The notes beneath the pieces are model-generated. The model was not told the origin of the DNA and ran no database searches. It worked only from the letters and a program-made list of their open reading frames with translations. Below, piece by piece: positions 57,616 through 64,000 of a stretch of 64,000 nucleotides of DNA; within the stretch, counting starts at the first letter, position 1, and the number at the start of each line of letters is the position of its first letter. Both the position numbers and the translations under genes were made by a program. Origin of the DNA: Aldrovandia affinis (taxonomy: Eukaryota; Chordata; Actinopteri; Notacanthiformes; Halosauridae). Where the stretch lies: assembly GCA_029706075.1 (NCBI GenBank), contig JAINUG010000149.1, positions 1,120,001 through 1,184,000 on the forward strand, given 5' to 3'.

Positions 57616-58174
57616 CTTACACAACCTGGCAGTTATTTATTTACCATTCATACACTATGATGTTTTCCTTTTTCAATTTTGAACAGTCAACAATTAATTT
57701 AAGTCCCATTAGACTCCTGCAATTCACATACTGTGGAATACCTGGAAGAAGCGGAGATATTGATTTCAGCCATGATGGTTCTTCAAGTGACGGCTTATTT
57801 GGATGACATTCTTTTCCGTAATGACTATCCTGGGAGGATTTTGGGAAATGTAGGCAAGCCACATTGTGCAATTGATACATGACATTTAGCCAGAAGGTTG
57901 AATATGTATTAGCTACCTGTCACAGATGTATTGCCAATGAAGATTCTGCTGAACCGGAGTTGCCATGGTAAATATCTTCAATTAGGAATAGGCTACTGTG
58001 TAAGAAAAACACACTATGTGAATTGCCGCATGTAGTGGAGTTAACATACAGTCAGTTAGCATCAGAACGTTTTTGCACAGTGAGGCCAGCGAGGGCAGGC
58101 CTGACCCTGCCTGCAGTGGTGCCCGTGACTCAGACAACAGGACCGATGCACATCAGTCAGCTGACGTTTTCTAC
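57616..58174. other. Unassigned non-coding DNA
   Basis: Unique sequence. No feature recognised. Confidence 0.45.
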
Positions 58175-58312
58175 GGGAGTTTAGAATGCTACGGGAGTTT
58201 AGAATGCAACAGGAGTTTAGAATGCGATGGGAGTTTAGAATGCAACGAGAGTTTATAATGCGATGGGAGTTTAGAATGCAACAGGAGTTTAGAATGCAGT
58301 TTTAGAATGCAG
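58175..58312 (+). repeat. 18-bp minisatellite, about 7 units
   Basis: Units of GGGAGTTTAGAATGCRAY with point variants. The last units are shortened (TTTTAGAATGCAG). The G-S-L-E-C-N type frame across it is a by-product of the 18-bp period. Confidence 0.93.
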
Positions 58313-58621
58313 CTATGTTTGGAGATGCCAGTGAGCACATGCAAGCCTGCTACAGGAGATGACATCATCCCCTGGAGTTCAAAGTATGTTTGAAGTAGAG
58401 TGTAATTAGTTCCCTTGGCTCCTTCAGATCAGTGTGTTAATTGTAATCGTTTGCATGGTGTGGCTGGCGAGAGCCACCGTTTGAACCCGCAGTGGACATA
58501 CTCCTGTTACGCCCAGGACAAGTGCAATCTGCCAAGCAATTAAATAAAGAGCATTTGTTACGGCTATGGCTACTTCTATGGGTATTAGTATGAAACAGGT
58601 AATTAAGCCTATTATCTACAT
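58313..58621. other. Unassigned non-coding DNA
   Basis: Unique sequence. No feature recognised. Confidence 0.4.
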
Positions 58622-58995
58622 TATTCATAATAATAATAATAATAATAAACATTTTTAATGTTATTAATACATTGCATTTATGAATCATTTCTGGCACTCA
58701 AAGCGCTTTACAGTGAAGAGTGGAAACTCACCTCAACCACTACCAATGTGCAGCGTCCACCTGGGTGATGCACGGTGGCCATTTTGTGCCAGAACGCTCA
58801 CCAAACATCATCTGAGGTGGAGAGGCAGGGACTTGCTGAGCCAATTAAACTGGGGGATGATTAGGTAGCCGTTTGAAAGAGCCTGGTTAGGAATTTGACC
58901 AGGACACTGGGGAACCCCCTACTCTTTGCGATAAGTGCCACGGGATCTTTAATGAGCACAGTAGGTCAGGGCCTCGGTTTAACATCTCATCCAGA
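58622..58995 (+). mobile_element. Dispersed fish repeat
   Basis: After a (TAA)n run come 'CACTCAAAGCGCTTTACAGT', 'CCACCTGGGTGATGCACGGT', 'GGCCATTTTGTGCCAGAACG', 'GGGGGATGATTAGGTAGCC', 'GCGATAAGTGCCACGGGATC' and 'CCTCGGTTTAACATCTCATC'. I know this series of blocks as a very common teleost interspersed repeat; its class is unclear to me. It has no coding capacity. Confidence 0.7.
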
Positions 58996-61233
58996 AGAGA
59001 TTTCAAGGGAAAATGAAAAGAAAATGTATCGGTTTTAACTTGTGTAAAATGTACACAAAGCTTTCTAAAGAAGTAAAAATGTACTTAATCGGTTTTAACT
59101 TGGTGAAGTAGCTTGATAAAAATCCTTGTTATCAAGGAGAATGGTATGTATGAAAAACATGTCTTCTGATGAGTTATTGGCTGCCAATATTTTTAAAGAT
59201 ATCCAGAATTTTCCTGGCTTCTTCACTCTGGGAGTTACAGTTAATGTACTGCTGAGTGAACGATGACAGTATTTTAGGAGTTACCAAATTGGTGGGCATG
59301 CAGCCATGTACATCCGTGGTTAATCATTTGTTTAAAATGTTTTACATCTTACAATTTGTCTGCGTTACTGCTCATCACTGCACCCCACCCCCCGTCAAAC
59401 GGGAGCATGCAGATTAGCTCTCTCCTCCGTTTCACTCCACGGTCAAGCTCCCACAGACAGGGGAGCACACATCATGTGCAGCTTGTGCGGGCAAACTGTG
59501 GGCGCACAATCAACCAGGGGGGTCGCTGATACGTGATGAGACACAGACGTCCTGGCAGCTGAGACTGAGACTCATCCACACACTAGAACAGTCCCTTAAC
59601 AGGATGAGCCATCCGACAGCCCCAAATGGATCTTTTAAGGTGTTTATGAACAAAGGTTGATGATATACTGTAAAGCACGAATTGTTAATTTTTTCATGTT
59701 TTGGTTTGTATGACATGAGTTAATGTAGCGATAGACCAAGTGGACAACTTTCCCAGCTGATCTGGTTCAATTGTCCATTTTTTCGATAGAAGACCATCGA
59801 AATTGTAATCACATTTTTGCAGTGGAACATTGGCTTGAAAAACAGAGCTCAAACTACGCAGGAAAGAAGACAGCCCCCCTAAACTTAAACCGAAGCAATA
59901 AAGTTTTTTCGGTAGCTCACGTCATTGTCAAAACTTTAAATGCATTACTCAATAAAGACATGCTACTTAACTGCCACTAAATTCAGTTGTTTGGCAATTA
60001 CACAGCTAGCAACGTTAGCGAGCGTTTTTAATGATCACCTTAAATATTTATTCCAAGCATACCTGACGGCTGTTTAATTAAGTCTGGAGACGACCACGCA
60101 TTGAGCTGATCAAACAAGTGCGTAACATACTTACTCACATACTTATACATACCGGCGGAAGGCATGTAAGCACATACCATCACGGAATGTGTTTATAGCG
60201 CACCTCGATAATGGCCTCTGGATGGGTTTCTGAAAATGGGTAAGTGCTTTTTAAAAACTATATCTGCGCACGATAGACTGACGCATCGCAGGCCCAGAGT
60301 GAGATGGATGCCTCGTTCGCACCTGTCAGGGCAGTCTGCTCGTTTCCCCCCTGATCTATTCCCGCTTAAGAATATTAAGAATGACTTACTGTCCTGCGAA
60401 GCTCTCTCTCCTCTTTGTAAAGGCCGTGAGATGCTGAAGTGCCAGCACACTTACTCTGCCTCAGACTATTTGGTCAGGCTCGTAGCAACAGTTTGGTACG
60501 GGGTTTAGGGTACTGGAGGATCTCGAACCGCAGGGTTGCAGGTTTAAATCCCATATTTTTTTTGTTTCTGGTTTTGTAGTAAAATGATATGCTGTACTAC
60601 AGACAAATATGTTTAGTTTTATTGGTATCTATTAAATACAATTGCTCACATTTATTTTTATTTTTCTCTCCCTCTGCACAATTTGAGAAGGACTGAAAAG
60701 TGTCTCATTGGTTTACACAAGAGTACAAAGACTGAAAGAACAAGGCCAGGAGGCGGGGTGTCACGCCCCCGTCTGGGTGTGGGTAACGTTGCCGAATACA
60801 AAGGCACAGGTTTATACAAATATAGATGGCGCAGTCGAGTTGCAATTTCCCCAACCAGTGTTGGCGTAGCTTCCCCCTTTGAGGCAGAGGCAGAGCTACT
60901 TTATACAGGTAGCCTCTCCCCCCAACCAATCCAACACAAAAACATGGGTTCCCAATAATCAATCATCTTCATCATATTATCGTTTTCCATTTCCATTACT
61001 TTATAATGCATAATAACCTTTATGAGGAACATGCCACATAAACATGATAATAATGCACTTTCACTTTTCACAATTTATTTCCCTTTAATATAATTTCCAT
61101 GGAAAACCCCTACTTCAATGGGTTTTCCCAAATTGCAATAACTTTGCATGCACCAACATTGAGTCAGGCACATTCCAGTTTCCCTGGCTCAGTTTGGGTC
61201 CTACGCTACCTGTAGGAATCAGGAAGTGCTGGC
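58996..61233. other. Unassigned non-coding DNA
   Basis: Mostly unique sequence. A short tRNA-like piece at 60512-60548 (CTCGAACCGCAGGGTTGCAG then GTTTAAATCCC) may be a SINE head remnant. No exon recognised. Confidence 0.45.
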
Positions 61234-61552
61234 GCATAACATCCATCCATCCATTGTCTAAACCGCTTATTCCTGGTCAGTTATCCCAGCATGCGCGGGC
61301 GAGAGGCAGAATACACCCTTGGGCCAATCCATCACAGGGCACACACACCATTCACTCACACACTCATACCTACGGGCAATTTAGACTCTCCAATTAGCCT
61401 AACGTGCATGTCTTTGGACTGTGGGAGGAAAAGTACCCGGAGGAAACCCACGCGGACACGGGAGAACATGCAAAACAGAAAGGCCCCCGGCCTTCGAACC
61501 GAGACCTTCTTGCTGTGAGGCGACAGTGCTATCCACTGCAAATGCATAACAT
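61234..61552 (-). mobile_element. SINE with 9-bp target-site duplications (minus)
   Basis: The body at 61243-61543 in reverse orientation runs from a tRNA-like head (minus strand: GCAGTGGATAGCACTGTCGC, then TTCGAAGGCC) through 'GCATGTTCTCCCGTGTCCGC', 'TCCCACAGTCCAAAGACATG' and ends in a GGATGGATGGATG-type tail. Both flanks read GCATAACAT (61234-61242 and 61544-61552), the duplication made by target-primed reverse transcription. It is a DANA-like / V-SINE-like fish element in structure. Confidence 0.85.
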
Positions 61553-63552
61553 TAGCGCGCTAAATGTTTAGTGATAATCTTTTCGGTAGTATTTTAACTA
61601 GTTAGCTTAGCTCCTGTTTGAATAAATGGCTAAATGAATGAGGTGTTGAAACAGACTTGTATAAATGAAAATGGTGTACATGAAGGCCCATCTGAGAAAA
61701 TGGTGTGTGTGTCTGTGTGTGTTTGACCTTGCCGCTCACTAGTGACGAGCTACTTCCTCACAGGGGGTAACTTCCTTTAACGTCACAGGATATAAATTAT
61801 TTGTTTGTCTCACTTGTTAAAGGCAGGTCTGGTGATCAAACAGAGACAAAGTGCCGACTTTAAGACAGATCCCTCTGCGGGGAGCGTGGAAATGTAAATG
61901 AATAGTGAAGAGATAAGCATCCTGGGCTGTAATTTGTACTCCCGCGCTCATGAGCGGAAGTGACTGGCCCCCCCTCGGCCACCCGCGGATCAGGAGGGAT
62001 GCCCCATTAAAGATGCTTCATCCATATTTAATAACGCAGAGTTCTGCTCCAGTCTGGCCCATGCCCCCACCGCGGCCAATTTGGGCAGCTAATTAATTTG
62101 CCGTTAACTTTAAAAACAACTTTCTGACTTCCCACTCTCCAGTCATGACAGAGCAGGGGAGTGGGGGGGACTTCAATCCAAGCGGCTTGGAATGTCTTCA
62201 GAACCCAGGAACAAGGGCAAAGGGAGGCCATGTTTTTCTGTTTCTTCTTCTCCATATTGGAGCCCTAGAGGCCACTGAGTGCCCCGACACTTCTCTGATG
62301 TGCACGTCGCCCGTTTAATTCCTGCCATAAATCTTCAGGGTCGCTTTTATTCCCAGAGTCCTCCGCTGCGCTGCGGAGCGTGTGATTGGAGGAGCGGCCC
62401 CGGCGTTAGGGGAGCAGTAATCCCTCTGAGAGCTTTTCTGTGAGGGAGAGAGACAACAGGGACACACTGTAGAGCGAGAGAGAGGGTGAGTCATACGCAC
62501 TGGATTAGTTATTTGATTGCAGGAAGGCATTTCTGAACTCCACACGGTAAGAAAAGGCCAAATCCAACATTATTGCCAGATGGTGTCACACTCATTAGAA
62601 CTTTAGTACGGGAGAGAGACAGGAGTCTGATTACAACGGAAAAGGGCTCACAAGGCAGGGGGTCACCGTTGATTCTGCACCGAAATGGAGGCACACGGCC
62701 AGCACATCAAGATGGTTGAATTTGAAACAATTGACGCAATGTTTTCAATAAAATGGCTAATAATAAACGTTTCAGTTGTCAGCTTGTTTCGTTCTGATTC
62801 TGCATTTTACTCTCTGCCAAAGTGTGAAGCCTGTGACTGAAGGGTTGTACCTGGATCCATAACCGCTTCTCCACACACTACCAGCACCACTTTGTCCTGC
62901 AAAACTGATTACCATTGCATTGGATGGTAAGGAAGGACAGGCACGTGAACCCGAATCCGGTGGCTCCCATTCTCATCCTCCCAGGACCCAATATTCCAAC
63001 CGGAATGATCTTGCGATGATGAATCCCGCGTCCAACGTGGCCTGTCCGTCACCACCGTAATTGGGCTGCAGCCAATTAATCAATTCGTTCAATTACAAAT
63101 GACACCACTCAAAATTGATCCAAGCCCAGCACAGACCCTTCCAGTAGTCAATGGACGCACTACACTGTTCATATTACACCGGGCACATTCAGGAGATAAT
63201 TAGATCTCAGAGGAGCGCGTCGATGCTTAAAAAGCGCGTAAAAAACATTATTGATACCGTATCGCTGAAGCCTATGGTGAACACACTTTGGGCCTAGCTA
63301 CAGCGCTACGCCTGGGCTGCCATTCTCTTAGCAGCCATTTCAAATAATGACTCCAGTTAAAACCCTTGAAATGTCACCTACACCGGTCAATTGATTGATT
63401 CCTCTCAATGTGCCAAATCCCACTCTTAACCATTCTCCATTGCTCCCTTTTTTCTCTGTGAAGCGCCTCCGAACAACAAAAAAGAGCCGTCACGCAGGGG
63501 GAGCAGCGGCACGGAACTGATCCTATCCAGAGCAGAGCTTCCTCTCACCAGA
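61553..63552. other. Non-repetitive DNA, candidate conserved non-coding blocks
   Basis: About 2 kb without repeats or recognisable exons. The blocks 61850-62110 and 62990-63270 have mixed composition with homeodomain-type cores (GCTAATTAATTTGCC, CCAATTAATCAATTCG). They may be enhancers, but conservation cannot be tested here. Confidence 0.3.
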
Positions 63553-63610
63553 GCTACTACTGCTACTGCTACTGCTACTACTACTACTACTGCTACTACT
63601 ACTACTACTG

Positions 63611-63663
<53 letters not shown>

Positions 63664-63670
63664 GCTGCTA
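63553..63670 (+). repeat. (CTA)n/(CTG)n trinucleotide array
   Basis: About 38 triplets, mainly CTA with scattered CTG. On the minus strand it gives a valine/alanine run within an otherwise unremarkable frame, a product of the repeat. Confidence 0.97.
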
Positions 63671-64000
63671 ATACGTTCCCCAGATGTTCTCTGCTAGTGT
63701 GCAAGGAGAGGAGAAAGTCCTGCATACTGTACATGTAACATTCTGAACAGTTAAAATGCCCCCGCCCCCATGGGCAAACTATACACAACTATACAACAGA
63801 ACTCTGGTGAAGTGTACCTGTTCCTCCGACGGTACCTGTTCCTCCAAAGACTGACGGTCAGATAAATCATCAACCTGTGAACACAACTCAGTTCTGGAGT
63901 TTAGGGGCAACCTTGGCCTCTCGGTCCTAAATGGAAGAATCTGATACAATGCACAACACTGAAACAAGTTTGAACAGACAGCATTTTTCACCCTCAATGA
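63671..64000. other. Unassigned non-coding DNA
   Basis: End of the window. No feature recognised. A CGGTACCTGTTCCTCC duplication is present near 63815-63845. Confidence 0.4.

Overview
The window reads as nuclear DNA of a ray-finned (teleost-type) fish. Supporting signs are very dense CA/GT, GA, TA and trinucleotide microsatellites, tRNA-derived SINEs carrying the fish L2-like tail (CATTTAGCAGACGC...TATCCA), Tc1/mariner, hAT and PIF/Harbinger elements of fish type, and a Ty3/Gypsy pol fragment with the unusual integrase-before-RT order of the Gmr1-like group. I cannot fix the order or species. No bacterial, plasmid, phage or CRISPR structure is present.

I find no intact conventional protein-coding gene, rRNA or true tRNA. 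Nearly all listed open frames are chance frames through low-complexity DNA or pieces of transposons. The stretch is best read as a gene desert or the inside of a very large intron.

Layout. 1-4.4 kb: unassigned DNA, a ~1.07 kb LTR copy (minus) with a nested retroposon tail, and a hAT-type MITE with a near-perfect 8-bp target duplication. 6.07-7.22 kb: a 21-bp minisatellite of about 55 units. 7.7-13.7 kb: microsatellite field. 14.1-16.5 kb: a deleted Tc1-like element with intact terminal inverted repeats (TIRs), then a 961-bp solo LTR with a perfect 5-bp target duplication. 17.7-17.9 kb: CpG-rich patch. 19.5 kb: palindromic hAT-like foldback. 20.6-24.0 kb: four SINEs. 25.5-28.0 kb: two Tc1 remnants flanking a PIF/Harbinger copy that carries a frameshifted Myb-like gene and its own nested repeat. 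32.3-33.7 kb: hAT element with a BED-finger open frame and perfect 8-bp target duplication. 36.1-37.1 kb: an unrecognised short open frame and an LTR-like segment. 40-48.9 kb: SINEs, MITEs, a Tc1 transposase remnant and an LTR with a primer-binding-site-like sequence. 49.8-52.7 kb: hAT MITE, Tc1 tail and the Gmr1-like Gypsy remnant. 57.3-58.3 kb: a very short LTR-like element and an 18-bp minisatellite. 58.6-61.6 kb: a dispersed fish repeat and a SINE with 9-bp target duplications. 63.6 kb: a CTA/CTG trinucleotide array.

The elements do not form a pathway. Their value is as a record of nested insertions. The non-repetitive blocks (about 38.2, 42.0, 53.2, 61.9 and 63.0 kb) have the look of developmental non-coding sequence and are the best places to seek conserved enhancers.
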